A DNA stretch of 64,000 nt, taken from Branchiostoma floridae. Lineage: Eukaryota > Chordata > Leptocardii > Amphioxiformes > Branchiostomatidae. Where the stretch lies: NCBI RefSeq assembly GCF_000003815.2, contig NC_049979.1, forward strand, positions 1,754,380-1,818,379, read 5' to 3'. Positions 12,570-24,542 of this stretch are shown piece after piece. Positions within the stretch are counted from its first letter, which is position 1. Each line of letters opens with the position of its first letter. The translations under genes and the position numbers were made by a program. The notes under the pieces were generated by a model. The model did no database searches. It saw only the letters and a list, made by a program, of their open reading frames with translations, and was not told where the DNA came from.

Positions 12570-13119
12570 TTTCTTTCCTATGCGATCCGACCAGATTGCG
12601 ACTAAGGGTCTACCTCACTTTCAGGGGGCTCAGTCAAAACTTCTTCGGGGGTTGTTAGACACGGAGCCGAGGGGTTGGCCTGTGTGGCGCCCTGGCAACA
12701 ATGGGACTGCCAGGCTAGTCAGAATCGGGTGGAGGTCAAAAGGACAGAAGTGCATAGACAGGGAAGTGCTGACATCTTTCCATTTTTGTTACACTACTTT
12801 TTGAAATCTACTTAATCTATTGAGAAATGCCAATGTAACATCACGGGCAGTCCAGGTATTATAGCTCGACTTATCGCCACACTTTAAAGTCAAATAGTAC
12901 AACTATACATGAACGTTTCATTGTGTTGAATAGGAACTAGACGTACCGATAAGAATGGGAGGGTGGTTTGGAAAATAACTTTAGTCTGTGGAAATGAATC
13001 GGAGATAATGATTTAACCGATTGTGGAGAGGACTAGTGTGGTGTTGGATCCACAGTGGAAAGCGCAGTTGGACCATTTATGTCTCTAACCTTAATCTTAT
13101 GAAAGTCCCACATAACGCC

Positions 13120-13339
13120 TTCACCTTTATCCGCGGGGTAACCTATATCCATTGTTTACAAAACCGGTACATAGGGGTATCAAGTCCACGGACGGTGGTT
13201 TCAAATGTTTCAAAAATCGTTATACAGTAAAAATATATTAACAACACTGCAGTTTGAAACCACCGTATGTAACTTCATATCCCTAAATACCCTGTTTTTA
13301 AAAACAACGGATATAGGTTACCCCGCGGATAAAGGTGAA
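13120..13339. mobile_element. Foldback element (TIR TTCACCTTTATCCGCGGGGT)
   Basis: 31-base arms TTCACCTTTATCCGCGGGGT..AACCTATATCC and their reverse complement enclose a core with GGTGGTTTCAAA / TTTGAAACCACC. Single copy in the window. Confidence 0.7.
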
Positions 13340-14119
13340 CTAACGTTACACACCAATCGTCATTGGTAATTCTCGTTGGGTGGGGGTGGGGGGTCAACTA
13401 ATATTTTTCTGTTTTTCAGAAGGCTTTCAGTGTGGATGCAACAGTTCTTAAGATGCGTCGGTGGACAAGATGGACAGTGGGTTGCTAATCAACGGTGAAA
13501 TGGGCACTGCACTAACGGTGGAAATCAGATCCCTCTGCCTTTCTTTCCTCAACCGGGCAGGTACCCATCCAGTCCTGGAAGAAGATAGTCATGTCAAGTG
13601 CCTTCCCGGAGGACACAACGTCGTTCTCTCCAAGCAGATATACATGTATATAAAAAGGCAAAATTATAACGTTTCTACGGTCGGCAGGTAGCGTGCGTAG
13701 TCCTGTGGTTATCGGTCCTGTCTCTCAAACTAGAAGCCGAAGAGTTTAATCCCGGCTATGTCGCTTACCCGACATGCACACTACTGGAAAGGGTTGCAGC
13801 CCTTAGGATGGGATGTTAAGCCATGGTCCACTGTTCCCTGTGCTTGTCATAAAGAGCTAGAGGAACCCCCCCCCCTTACAAAGAACCTGTAAATAGTGTG
13901 CATAGCATCTCTGTCAAAACCAGTTTGAGAACTGGTTGACTATTCCACTTTTGTTCTCTAACGTTACGTTTCCGTCACACGGAACAGGAAGCTTCAGAAA
14001 CGTTAACGTTAGGATTCTGCCTTTCCACATCTGCTTGGGGCTTTACAACGGCCTAGCAGCGCTGCCCGGAATCAAAGTCGCGACCTTTCAATCCCGTGTC
14101 CTGTAGTCATAATACCCCC

Positions 14120-14290
14120 CTCATATTAGGCGATTCGATCGAACGACCAGTCTGCGAGCTCTAATTTACGAGGAGGCATGACCCTGATGCCGACGAAGAA
14201 ATTGCAGAGTTCCCCCTTTCCGTCAGGGCCATGCCTCTTCGTAATTTAGAGCTCGCAGACTCGTCGTCCGATGAATTTTCGCCTAACGTG
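14120..14290. mobile_element. Foldback element with long arms
   Basis: GTCTGCGAGCTCTAATTTACG and its exact inverse flank a core. Outer arms (CATATTAGGCGA / TCGCCTAACGTG) extend the palindrome. Confidence 0.65.
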
Positions 14291-14552
14291 AGGGAGGTAT
14301 AACCACTAGACCATACGACGCCACACCTGACACAAGGCAGGTCCATAAACACTGCCTGTAGACGCCAGCTCCGCCACCGACGTGTTACAGGAAGTCGTGC
14401 GCAGACGTCAGTTCCAGGAATTTTGGAAATACACTGGCAACATCAATGGGAAACGTATATAGTAAGAAGTTTATTTTGCAAGTCCATGTCCAGGCTAATT
14501 GCAAGTACATGGTATAAACATGCATATGGGAGGTATACAAGTGACAATGAAC

Positions 14553-14793
14553 AGTTATAAACAATATTCTACTCTAATACTAGTGTTGGCTATTTCTAAG
14601 CAGGTTAGGTTTGACTTGACGGAAACCTTTTCTACAATTTGTGGGTTCTGCGATTTCAAGAGAAAAGTGGCTTTCTGTTTGTCTGTGAATGTCGGGAAGT
14701 TGGGATATGTCTTTGTGGCCTCTCTAAACAGAGTGATTCTTTCGGTTTGGTTGAATAAACACTTGGAAATAAAATGTGTTTCGTCTTCCACTG
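14553..14793 (-). pseudogene. LINE ORF fragment (DETHFISKC..PNFPTFTDKQKATFLL)
   Basis: The minus frame reads VEDETHFISKCLFNQTERIT, then PNFPTFTDKQKATFLL. This HFL.C....R..LF....PNF..L...K..FLL pattern is a common C-terminal tail of amphioxus-type non-LTR elements and recurs at 17650, 24545 and 27160. Confidence 0.6.
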
Positions 14794-15044
14794 CTTTAGA
14801 TGTACAGTATTTACAAATTATAGTAACAAGGGACGACGCATTGCTTCCTGTCCGGGAATTTACGGCTGTGCCCAGTCACACAGACGGGTATAAATCTCGG
14901 AGAAGTACGCGTTGTTTCTGTCTGCTTCTAAACACGGCTTAGCGTGTATCGGCTTGTTTGAGCAATCCGTTACGCTTTGTTTAGACATAAAGGGAGGGGT
15001 GAAACATCATTTTGTCTCGACATGCTCGGCTGTTTTTCCAACGC

Positions 15045-15393
15045 TTAAAGGCAACCTAAGCAATATTACAGCGTTAAAAATGGAAATATTCTGGATAAGG
15101 CAATATGGACAATGTTGACCTCTACTGCACTGTATTCCCACATTTACCTCATTATTTCATAATTTGAGTGGTTAAAAACAGCCCAGAGACAAGTCGCACG
15201 CGGGTATTCCTTATCATTGGGACCCCCAAAATTAGGACTTGATCAGGAATCCTCGTTCAACTTGTTTCTGTACCGTTTTTAACGGCTCAATTTATGAAAT
15301 AATGATGCAAACGTGCTAAAATAGTGCATTAGATGTCAATATTATACAGATTGCTTTATCCAGATTATTTCCATTTCAACGATCTTTAATTTG
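15045..15393. mobile_element. Palindromic element, copy 1 (AAAGGCAACCTAAG)
   Basis: Arms of about 100 bases (GGAAATATTCTGGATAAGGCAAT and inverse) around a core with CAAGTCGCACG. A second copy is at 52363-52757. Confidence 0.65.
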
Positions 15394-16536
15394 CTTGAAG
15401 AGACCTGAGGGAACGGTCACACTTCTATGTGGCCTCCTTCGGTCGGTATTGACCATGGTAAATCCTAATTGATATCAGCCCTACAGCGTCGACTGTGGCT
15501 AAACAGTCCTATACCAGAATGACAGTCTCTGCCACATAGGGCACATCTGTAGGCTGACTCAGGTCTGTTGCAGAGTTCTTTTCTCAGGGTCAGTCTGGTT
15601 TCTCCTGATCATGATTCCGGTCATACAAGTCCGTATATATTAGTCCGTAGATTTATGTATTTACATTTTTTGGCTAAGGTAAAGTAATTTTCAGTAAGAG
15701 GCTATTTTTTACCCTGAAACACCGTTATATGCATCCTGGGTTCTAACAGAAAAATACCTACTTCTTCGGCCTCAAACTTTACCTGAACCGACGTTTAAAT
15801 ATCCGTAATGCATTTGAATATTTCTTACATTTATGTAGCCTACCTTCCCTCATGTTTTTTTTTTTGACTGGAAATAAAAGAAGTGTACATGAGACAACTT
15901 GCTTGGGATTGAAAATAAGTTTCATACAGGTGAGAAAGTTATTATTTCCTAATAAACATTCTTCACGAACTTTTAACCTTTTGATAATTACCTAGGTGAA
16001 ATTCGTTCATGTGTAGTTTTCGCCGTATGTATTTAAAGTATTCCAGATGCAGGCTTTTCAACAGGACGAAGTCGCACCATTGCAGTTCTAGTAAGCATCA
16101 CTAGGCCGCGCTTTTGTTCCGTGAGGACAAAGTCGTTATGAGATGGCATGCTTAGATAATTGATCACTTGTAATGATTGTTAAGCGACGCCCTTAGATCG
16201 ATGAAAAGGAAGCTGCTATGTAGAAGGTAGATTCTAATGTTAGTACTGGTAAGAGATGATAGGTGGCGCTTTTGATTGACACATGTACGATAGCCACCGA
16301 GCTGACGTTATAGCCCGTTCAGCAGCCGATTTTTGCCTAGCCTAGAAGGTAGCTAGCATCCGATTCGACTACATATTTTTTTTAATTTGACAATTTATCA
16401 CAATTGAACAGAATTGTCAACGTGAGTGTTGACAAACGTTCTCGTCTCAGAAACATTACAGTTGTTTGATACACATATTCGTCGTTTTTAAACTGCTTTC
16501 TGCTACCTTCGAGTGAGATTCCCACGGAGTGTACTA

Positions 16537-16710
16537 CAGTAGAAGCCGCTTAATTGCACGGACTATTTGCCAGTGAATTTGGTGCAATTATCCGGCTGGT
16601 GCAATAATGCGAAGTTATCTAGCTGGACCGCACCGGTTTGGGATTCTGGGATTCCGTGCAGTTAATAGAAGTGTGCGTTAATCCGATGTGCAATTAACTG
16701 GCTTCCACTG
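16537..16710. mobile_element. Tigger-like (pogo) MITE, TIR CAGTAGAAGCCGCTTAATTG
   Basis: 174 bp with inverted ends CAGTAGAAGCC / GGCTTCCACTG flanked by TA on both sides. The GAAGCCGCTT end is typical of Tigger/pogo elements. A decayed copy is at 36582-36743. Confidence 0.75.
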
Positions 16711-17649
16711 TAGTACTATGGCATTGCTGCCATAGTTGTTACTATGGCATTGCTGCCCCTACGGTCGATGAGGCTATGGGACCGGTGAGGTGAGGTGAGG
16801 TGAGGTACTTGTACTCCGAGTCGACTCGAGAACACTTGTACACTTCAACAAATAGACAGGATTTTTACCCCTTGGGTCAACAGAGAAAATAATCTATGAA
16901 AGGGACCACCAAATAGTCCTTATGCAGACATAGTGCGGCTTTGACTGAACTGGCGTCACAGAGGTTACTCCAGGTTTCATAAGACAGCATCCCTTCGATG
17001 ACAGATAAAGATGGGTTATATCCATTAAAGGGTTGTTTCTAGGTCAGTCGTAACAAAATTGTGTAAACCGATTTGCATCACAATAGATAAAAGCCAGTAA
17101 TCGCATCTTAACCGGACTCAACTGGATTTTTCATAGCCTCTGGCCCTTTTGGTCCTACTTGTCCACACGGTGGAGACACTTTGGCTGCAGGAAGGGGTTC
17201 TGAGGTACGCAAGTCTCTTCAGCCCGACCACAGGTGCGTGAATTAAGCACACTTTTTCGGCGCTTCCATCGTTTTTTACCCTCACAGCGTAGTCATAATA
17301 TAGTGGAACTTTGTTAAAACGCGAAAAGGAAATTTTAGAGTTGTAGTGGATACCCTTACAGTCTTACCTATTCTATTCATGTAAGTCGCTCAGCGACACT
17401 AAATCTGTATGAATTCTTTACTTTACTTTACTTTTATATTGTTAAACTCTAGACTTTTTGATATGTATATTGAAACCTTTTGTCATAACCTGATCATGAG
17501 TATTGATACCGGTAAGCTAAGGTCTTATAATACTTGCAAAACAGCACATACTGTAGAAAGTATCTAGCCCTAGATGATTTTGATCTACGTTGTGTAATTA
17601 GCACCCACCCCCTGATATAGGAAAAGGGCGATATAAGAAGTTACCTGTG

Positions 17650-18020
17650 TGCGAAAGGATGTGTAAGTACTGTATGTTGGATATGGTAGTAGACAAAACA
17701 CGTTTCATTTCAACCAGTCCATGCTACGATCCAGAAAGAAAAGACTTCTCTAAAGAGGCCAGTACATTCCATCCTAATCTCTCCACGCTTACAGACAGAA
17801 AGAAAACTACTCTCCTCTTAAACATCACAGAACCCGCACATTTCAGAAAAGGTGGGATCATTCGTCTCCTACTGTCTCAGAAAAATTCAAACCCAATAAG
17901 TTAAGCGCTAGACCTTTACCTGGAGCAGTTGCTTGCTGTACTGTTTACAGTTCTTTGTCATTTTTGTCACTTGAAATTAGCCCTCGGGCAAGCAAGAATT
18001 TGCAATAAACTTTCATTCTT
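17650..18020 (+). pseudogene. LINE 3' end (decayed) with AATAAA tail
   Basis: The frame contains HPNLSTLTDRKKTTLLLN, followed by CTCGGGCAAGCAAGAATTTGCAATAAAC, a tail also found at 27465-27500 and in part at 34365-34400. Confidence 0.6.
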
Positions 18021-18135
18021 CCCAGGTCATCGTAAGATATCAATGATGATCTTTACTTTTTGCTTGTCCTTGCCCACATGCGCTTTAATACATTGTTGCT
18101 TTCGCTAAGAAGATTATGTTTTCGCCAGCGTTCGT

Positions 18136-18137
<2 letters not shown>

Positions 18138-18210
<73 letters not shown>
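18138..18210. repeat. (TG)n microsatellite
   Basis: About 36 uninterrupted TG units, roughly 310 bases upstream of the transporter start codon. Confidence 0.97.
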
Positions 18211-18211
<1 letters not shown>

Positions 18212-18520
18212 CAGCACGATAACTTGAATTGCCTGATCAATACGAATAGCCAGGCATACTGTATCTGCATTTGTATGACAGTCATTCAAATTGAATGGAC
18301 CAATTGGGACGCCGTTTCCCCCTTTTTTCGCTACTACTCAATGCGCCCGATTTGCGGCTAGATTATTTGTGAATAGGGTGTTTCTCTGTTGAGTCTACTT
18401 CATGCCATTATGATGGGTGTTTAAACCATATGAGACTCAGTAGACCTCTTGCCTTCACCATAGTCCCACCCTGGCACATGTACATTAGTGGTGTGAGGAA
18501 CTCCTGCTGAATGACCAGTG

Positions 18521-18625
18521 ATGGCACCGAGTGGTGACAGCGAAGACACCAAGAAGTTGGACGGACGTCCTCAAGACGGAGATCATGCTGAAGATAAGAA
18601 CACAGGTTGCTGCCCCTGGTTCAAG
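18521..18625 (+). CDS. SLC35G-like transporter exon 1
   Basis: 35 codons, beginning MAPSGDSEDTKK and ending at a consensus donor AAG|GTAAGA. Hydrophilic and acidic; predicted cytosolic tail, with a Cys-Cys pair before the first membrane segment that could be lipidated (inference). Confidence 0.75.
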
Positions 18626-21305
18626 GTAAGACGATTTGATGTGGGTTGTTCAAAAAGGAGCGCAAACATTTTTAAAAACGAACCACAAAACTGCAGCAAA
18701 CTTCTAATACGCGCTAAAGCACAATGGCTCACAACACCTACCCCCATAGCAAACGTGATCGCAATCCATCCAGAGGTTCTAAAGATATCGGTCCGCAAAC
18801 ACAAACTCCAAAACATGATTCCTACCAAAACAATACTTTTTTTTTCAATCAGGTAATAAGCCCTTTTACAGAGATCAGATCGCATGTGCGTCGACAGGAA
18901 TTCTAGGTAATATGTCAAAGGTAAAGGCCCACAGAAAGAAAACAAAACCCGTCAGGACGTTGTTATTATTCTCCAAACAGAGGTTGAGTCGCGTAGGTAT
19001 AGTAGTAGTCGGAAAAATTACGAGGAGCGTCGGTGTAATTTTTCCGACTTCTACTATATCTAGGCGACTCAACCTCTGCTTGAAGAGTAGTTGTTATGCC
19101 AATCGAAACAATAGTCGAGACAAGGACTGTTTGATTTTTCGAGGGCAAAACAGGTGCAAAATGCACCCCTGAGACATAGAGTGAAGGGGAGGGCAAAACA
19201 TGTGCAAAATGAACCTCTGAGACACAGAGTGAAGGGGAGGGCAAAATGAACCTCTGAGACACAGAGTGAAGGGGAGGGCAAAACAGGTGCAAAATGCACC
19301 TCTGAGACATAGAGTGAAGGGGAGGGCAAAACAGGTGCAAAATGAGCCTCTGAGACACAGAGTGAAGGGGAGGGCAAAACAGGTGCAAAATGCACCTCTG
19401 AGACATAGAGTGAAGGGGAGGGCAAAACAGGTGCAAAATGCACCTCTAAAGGCTGCCCTTCCGCACATAAAATACATACATGGCATACACAACAAAACAT
19501 GAAGTTCATTAAATACAACTGTTGTAATTTTCAAGCAGTTGTAGTAAAGCGAGAAGCCGTGCATTAGACACCATGTCACAAGGATCGATGTTTGTATTTT
19601 GCCCCAGAATCATTTGGGTGTGGCCGCCTGCCTGGCACATGGACTGATCTACGGGGTCGTTCCTGCAACGTCGCGGTACGTACAAGACCGTGGATACACC
19701 GCATTTCAGCTCAACCTCTTCAACGATCTGCTAATTGTGATCGCTGTTCTGTGCGTCGCCGCTTACCACAGGCCAAACCTGGTCCCCACCAGCCGTGAAC
19801 AAGCCTTCCGCTTGGTTTGCCAAGGGGCGGGTCGCTTCGTCGGCATCTTGTGCCAGTTCTCCGCCTATCGATACGCTCCTCCAGCCACTGCCGAAACCGT
19901 TATCAGCCCAAGTACGATCATCTTAGTTGCGATTCTTTCCTGCATTTTTATTAAAGAGGTGAGTCGCTATTTTGCCCACAACAATGAGATATGTAGGTAC
20001 GATATATAGAGACCTATTGAATAAAATAATCAATTGAGGCAGGTTTCAGCCCCCTAACATTTAATTTCGGAACTGCAGGGGCATTTTTGTCAAGACATTC
20101 CAAAATGGATAACTGCGGAAAGGGTCGACGGATTGACATCATTTTAGGCATGCAGGTAGCTTGGGCAAAGATGTTCATAAAAATATGCATGCTATGCAAA
20201 TGAGGAATTAATTTGCATAATTTATGAGGAGATTGTATAATTCCATTGTTTGCAATAACTGGACCTCAATAAATGTAACACTTGTTAATTATGATAGGTG
20301 GAATATAATTAGATACCAAATATGGTAATGAGGAACTTATTTGCATAATCTATGTAAAAATTGCAAAACTGCTTAATGATTAATGATTAATGATGGGAAT
20401 TTTATAATTGTGACATGTGTACGTTAGTCAATGATGAACAACATCATGCATAAATTATGTTAATGTGTTCGTCAATTGCATGAAATTTACAAAAGCTCTG
20501 AATATTTCATGGAGGTATGAGGTCGCCAAACTCTAGTTCATTTGTATTTTGTTATGTGGCGCTGTTAAAATAAGTTGCTAAACTTGAGTGCAGCGCCACA
20601 TTGCCCTTGTTATGTGTTTTGTTTTTCAATAAAGAAAAAATAGCGCACTTTTTAAAGCTTGTTCTTATTTTGTAATTTCAGATGCCAACACGTGCGACCA
20701 TGTTCGGTAGCCTATGGTGTTTAGCAGGTATTGCTCTACTTGGATATAGCGGCATCACCAACGAGGGTCCGTCAACGGGAGACACGCACAATGTTGGTCT
20801 GGGAATGGGGCTAGCTTTCGCCACAGCATTGCTATTCTCCATGCTATACGTTAACGATAAAATCCTTCTGGAATCCACCTCGAAAACGATGATTTTGACG
20901 TACACCTACAGCATGGCAACGGTTTTGTCAGGGCTATTCACGATTTTGACGAGCCAAACTTGGTACCTGGAGCCGACTCCTGCCGCAGTCTTATTTGCAA
21001 ACTGTGCAAGTCGGGGCACTGCAGTCGTGCTTATGTATATAGGCTTGAAGCTTGTTGAGATTAATGCAGCAATGGCGCTGGCTCAGGCCGACGCGTTTTC
21101 GTCCTTCGGACTGCAATGGGCAATACTCGGCCTTCCTCCGACCATCTTCGATGGGTTTGGCGTGACGTGTATATTGATAGGAATGATTTCTATCTGTGTT
21201 TGGGAGGCGCTGGTCCAGCGAAAGAAAGACAAACACGGCAAATTAATGAAACAATTGGACTTTAATGTTCCACCATCAGACAACGACGTAAAAACACTGA
21301 AATAA
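18521..21305 (+). CDS. SLC35G-like EamA-domain transporter, 3 exons, complete
   Basis: Exons 18521-18625, 19608-19958 and 20682-21305 join at phase-0 introns (TTCAAG|GTAAG; CCCCAG|AAT; AAAGAG|GTGAG; TTTCAG|ATG) to encode 359 residues, close to the roughly 365 of SLC35G1. Exon 1 encodes a charged cytosolic N-terminus ending CCPWFK. Exons 2 and 3 encode two EamA (drug/metabolite transporter) repeats with about ten hydrophobic segments; exon 2 ends with the typical ILVAILSCIFIKE and exon 3 continues GIALLGYSGI, the usual hairpin at the middle of EamA proteins. The C-terminal tail is charged and cytosolic. The family transports small metabolites across plasma or organelle membranes; the substrate cannot be read from sequence. 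The ATG at 18521 is chosen because the upstream ATG at 18511 is in another frame and stops quickly. Confidence 0.82.
18969..19088. mobile_element. Foldback element in transporter intron 1 (TIR CTCCAAACAGAGGTTGAGTC)
   Basis: Arms CAGAGGTTGAGTCGC..AGTAGTCGGAAAAATTAC and inverse leave a tiny loop. The ends resemble MITE family B (CTCCAAGCAGAGGTT). Confidence 0.75.
19141..19447. repeat. 48-bp minisatellite, about 6.5 copies, transporter intron 1
   Basis: The unit contains GAAGGGGAGGGCAAAACAGG and TGCAAAATGCACCTCTGAGA. One copy (19219-19250) has lost about 13 bases. Because 48 is a multiple of three, long spurious open frames appear in several frames. Confidence 0.95.
19608..19958 (+). CDS. SLC35G-like transporter exon 2 (first EamA repeat)
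   Basis: 117 codons in phase 0/0. It contains NHLGVAACLAHGLIYGVVPA as first membrane helix and EAMA-type helices through FIKE. The exon follows a 48-bp minisatellite by about 160 bases. Confidence 0.82.
20682..21305 (+). CDS. SLC35G-like transporter exon 3 (second EamA repeat and stop)
   Basis: 207 codons ending in TAA. The second EamA repeat runs from GLGMGLAFATALLFSMLY to ILIGMISICVWEAL; the last about 35 residues are charged. No AATAAA is apparent within the first few hundred bases after the stop, so the 3' end is not placed. Confidence 0.85.
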   Translation: MPTRATMFGSLWCLAGIALLGYSGITNEGPSTGDTHNVGLGMGLAFATALLFSMLYVNDKILLESTSKTMILTYTYSMATVLSGLFTILTSQTWYLEPTPAAVLFANCASRGTAVVLMYIGLKLVEINAAMALAQADAFSSFGLQWAILGLPPTIFDGFGVTCILIGMISICVWEALVQRKKDKHGKLMKQLDFNVPPSDNDVKTLK

Positions 21306-21397
21306 TCGGAATATTTCCCAGCCGTCCTAGCAAGCTCTATGATATATACATGTCAATCTATGATGTAAAGGTTTTCATATCGTACCTTGGCCGTGAT

Positions 21398-21829
21398 TGG
21401 TTACAGGTTGTTTCGCAACAATGTCAGTTCGCAACAAGGCAAGTCTTTTCGCAACAAGGCACAAGTCGTTTCGCAACATTTGCATGTTATCAATCTTGAT
21501 AGCCTAATAGTATTAGAAATCGTATTCCTAACATAATTATACTCCTACCCGTGCACGCCACGTATGAAACTGTACCGCCCGGAGTATGAAAATCATCGGA
21601 CTGTCAGGTCCATGCGGCCCCATGTTCCTCTGCCGCCGTCTTTCGCACCCGGTAAGATTTTTACGCGGACGGAGTATAATTATGTTAGAAATGCGATTTC
21701 AAATACTATTAGGCAATCAGGATTGATAACATTTAAATGTTGCGAAACGACTTGTACCTTGTTGCGAAAAGACTTGCCTTGTTGCGAACTGACGGTTGCG
21801 AACTGACGGTTGCGAAACAACCTGTTACC
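21398..21829. mobile_element. Foldback transposon with exact 8-bp target duplication
   Basis: The 8-bp direct repeat GCCGTGAT at 21390-21397 and 21830-21837 flanks inverted ends GGTTACAGGTTGTTTCGCAA / TTGCGAAACAACCTGTTACC. Each arm holds several direct TTGCGAA motifs, like transposase-binding sites. The 8-bp duplication suggests the hAT superfamily. Confidence 0.8.
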
Positions 21830-22410
21830 GCCGTGATGATATTCGATATGGATGTCCCGGACTAGGTGATATCTTGTATCCGGACGTTGTAATTGCAGTT
21901 GTTACGGTTTTTTGTTCGAGGACACCATTTTTGTCAACTTCTGGCGCATTGAAACGTGTGTTTTCTCAGATGTAATTGACATGAGTCAAAAACAACACGG
22001 TGCCCTGGCTGTTTCCTATATTGGCCACATTGATGTTTAGATAATTATGTATCTATATCATAACTATGTCTGTTGAAAAACGAGCGACATGTGTATCAAA
22101 CATATAACTTCAATATTTCTTATACGAGACCGACGTGCTAATGTATGTAAAGAGAAATCGTATTTTGGGATGAAATAATTATTAATTTGATGAAGGGTGA
22201 TAACAGAGGTGTTATGTTAAGTTTTGAATTTTGGGTTTGTTTTGTATAATTTGGCTAGAATCGTGTATGAGAAAGAAAAGGTGCTTTTATCGTTCCAACG
22301 TCAGTCGAAATGAAGGAATGATCTTTATTGCACGACAATTGTACACGGTACAATGTATGGCAGCAACTATTACACAGAGTACGAAATTTTACTCAGGTGA
22401 AAATGAGCAC

Positions 22411-22590
22411 CTAGCTTCGGCTAATAGTCACCAAGCAGACCCTACGGTGCCTTGGAAATAGTATCAAAGCTGGCCAGGGACTTGGTATAGCCCCGGTGCT
22501 CGTTTGACTCCCTTTGGCCGGCTATCTCCCTTTGCCAGCTTTGATACTATCTCTAAGGCACCGTTGGGTCTGCTTGGAGACTATCGGCTA
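22411..22590. mobile_element. MITE family A, copy 2
   Basis: Arms CACCAAGCAGACCCTACGG / CCGTTGGGTCTGCTTGG with core CGGTGCTCGTTTGACTCCC. Confidence 0.75.
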
Positions 22591-22639
22591 GGACATAAAA
22601 TGGAGGTCCCGTGTCTGGGGAGAGCCATACCCCAGGCAC

Positions 22640-22820
22640 GTAAAAAAAAAACGCCACATGTGCGATGGTGTGGTGTGAGCGGTTCAAAACCTACAGTACC
22701 TTGGTCGCACCTTGGGCAACTACTGTCGTATTGAGGTCACTAGGCGCTGTATACAGGCTGCCATTTCAGCCCCGCCTATTGTAAGCTCCTCGCAATATCA
22801 GCCCCTGGCTGCGAAAAGAG
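22640..22820. repeat. Interspersed repeat (CTGTCGTATTGAGGTCAC), copy 1
   Basis: Shares ACTGTCGTATTGAGGTCAC, CAGCCCCTGGCTGCGAA and GAGAGTAG with 23890-24046. Probably a SINE tail; the head is not identified. Confidence 0.5.
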
Positions 22821-23339
22821 AGTAGCCGGGCCATACAATACAACACAATACAATACTGTACAAATAAAGGTATAGAATAAAACTGGACATCCTAATTACT
22901 GTAACAATAAGGGCTAGCATAAGTTTTAATATCATGTTTCAAAATTTGTATTTTTTCTATTAACAAAGCAGTCTTTTATATATTTGCATATTTTTGCGTT
23001 ATTGCAATCGAATATATATATATATATATCGAAGGATGCCTACTGCTATATATTCATATATCGAAGGATGCCTACTGCTATATATTCAAAATGTGTAATT
23101 TTTGGCATTATATATGTAGCCTTACCTGTTGTGCTACATAGGAACGTTTTGTACTGCACAAAGGTACATTTATGACAGGGACTCAATAACAATAACACCA
23201 CTGATGCAGTTTTGCCGTTCATAGCTGAAGTTAAAACCTGGAAAGCACAGTGGTGTATGTAGAAAATAACACATTTAATCAAGATACATTGTACCATGCT
23301 GAGAGTGGGGGTTTAAATGTTGTGGTGTAAATAAAGGCA

Positions 23340-23640
23340 NNNNNNNNNNNNNNNNNNNNNNNNNNNNNNNNNNNNNNNNNNNNNNNNNNNNNNNNNNNNN
23401 NNNNNNNNNNNNNNNNNNNNNNNNNNNNNNNNNNNNNNNNNNNNNNNNNNNNNNNNNNNNNNNNNNNNNNNNNNNNNNNNNNNNNNNNNNNNNNNNNNNN
23501 NNNNNNNNNNNNNNNNNNNNNNNNNNNNNNNNNNNNNNNNNNNNNNNNNNNNNNNNNNNNNNNNNNNNNNNNNNNNNNNNNNNNNNNNNNNNNNNNNNNN
23601 NNNNNNNNNNNNNNNNNNNNNNNNNNNNNNNNNNNNNNNN
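23340..23640. other. Assembly gap (N)
   Basis: 301 undetermined bases. Confidence 1.
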
Positions 23641-23889
23641 CATAACGAAGCGTTGACGTTTCTTTTTCTAGTTGAAATATCTTCAAACGGTATGATGCTT
23701 GTGCTGATGATGAGGAATAGAACGTTTTAAACGGTGTGTAACGTTACATAAGCGAGACAGGAGACCTGGCGCACCCCCGTCTTGTATTCAGCTATTCGAA
23801 AGGGTATGTCACCCCGTAAGGGGCGGTATAACCCCGTCGTGTGTAAGCACGTCGACCGATGATGATGATGATGATGTGCAGAAGTAGTA

Positions 23890-24046
23890 GTACAGTACCA
23901 TGGCCGCACCTGGGGCAAATACTGTCGTATTGAGGTCACCTGAGTGGCGCCGAATGGCAGCTCGCTCCAGATCCTTCGATTTAGCCCCGTCTATTGAAAG
24001 CCCCTCGCAATTCAGCCCCTGGCTGCGAAGAGAGAGTAGTCGGCCC
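23890..24046. repeat. Interspersed repeat (CTGTCGTATTGAGGTCAC), copy 2
   Basis: Better-preserved partner of 22640-22820; a shorter related piece lies near 29170-29200. Confidence 0.5.
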
Positions 24047-24542
24047 ACCCACCAATCAATCAATAACCGATATGCTGAGAATTCACCACGCACCAAGCAT
24101 CTATCTCAGGTACATAGATGATATTTATAGCAAAATCAGCAGCTTCAACACGACATATTTGCCCATTTTGGCACTTTTTCTCATGTTGACTATCTGTCTC
24201 CGGAGCTCGTGGGGGAAAATATTGCCCCCCCCCGGAATTAGGCAAAAATTAATGAAATATGCTAGCCTTTATTGTACATATTTATGCCCTATGGGCCTAA
24301 GTATAGACATACAGGTACAGAAGTCGTGTTGAAGTACACATGGTGAACAGTAAGCTAGAACATGAGTTCTAAAACTCTAATACATTTGTTCGGCTTCTTC
24401 TCGTCTCTTAGTGATCATTGAAAATGTAGCTTGAGCGGTGTTTGTATATAATAAATATGAGTTTTTCAAAGCTAGACAAAGAGAGCACTTTCCTATAATA
24501 TAATGTTTATCACTGTTCATGGTAACTTGTATGTCTCCCTAT

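Noticed and set aside
19140-19450. CRISPR-like array
   Set aside because: Contiguous tandem units without unique spacers, in an animal intron.
19069-19579. Cys/Phe-rich repeat proteins of about 150 residues
   Set aside because: Artefact of the 48-bp minisatellite in transporter intron 1; no splice support.
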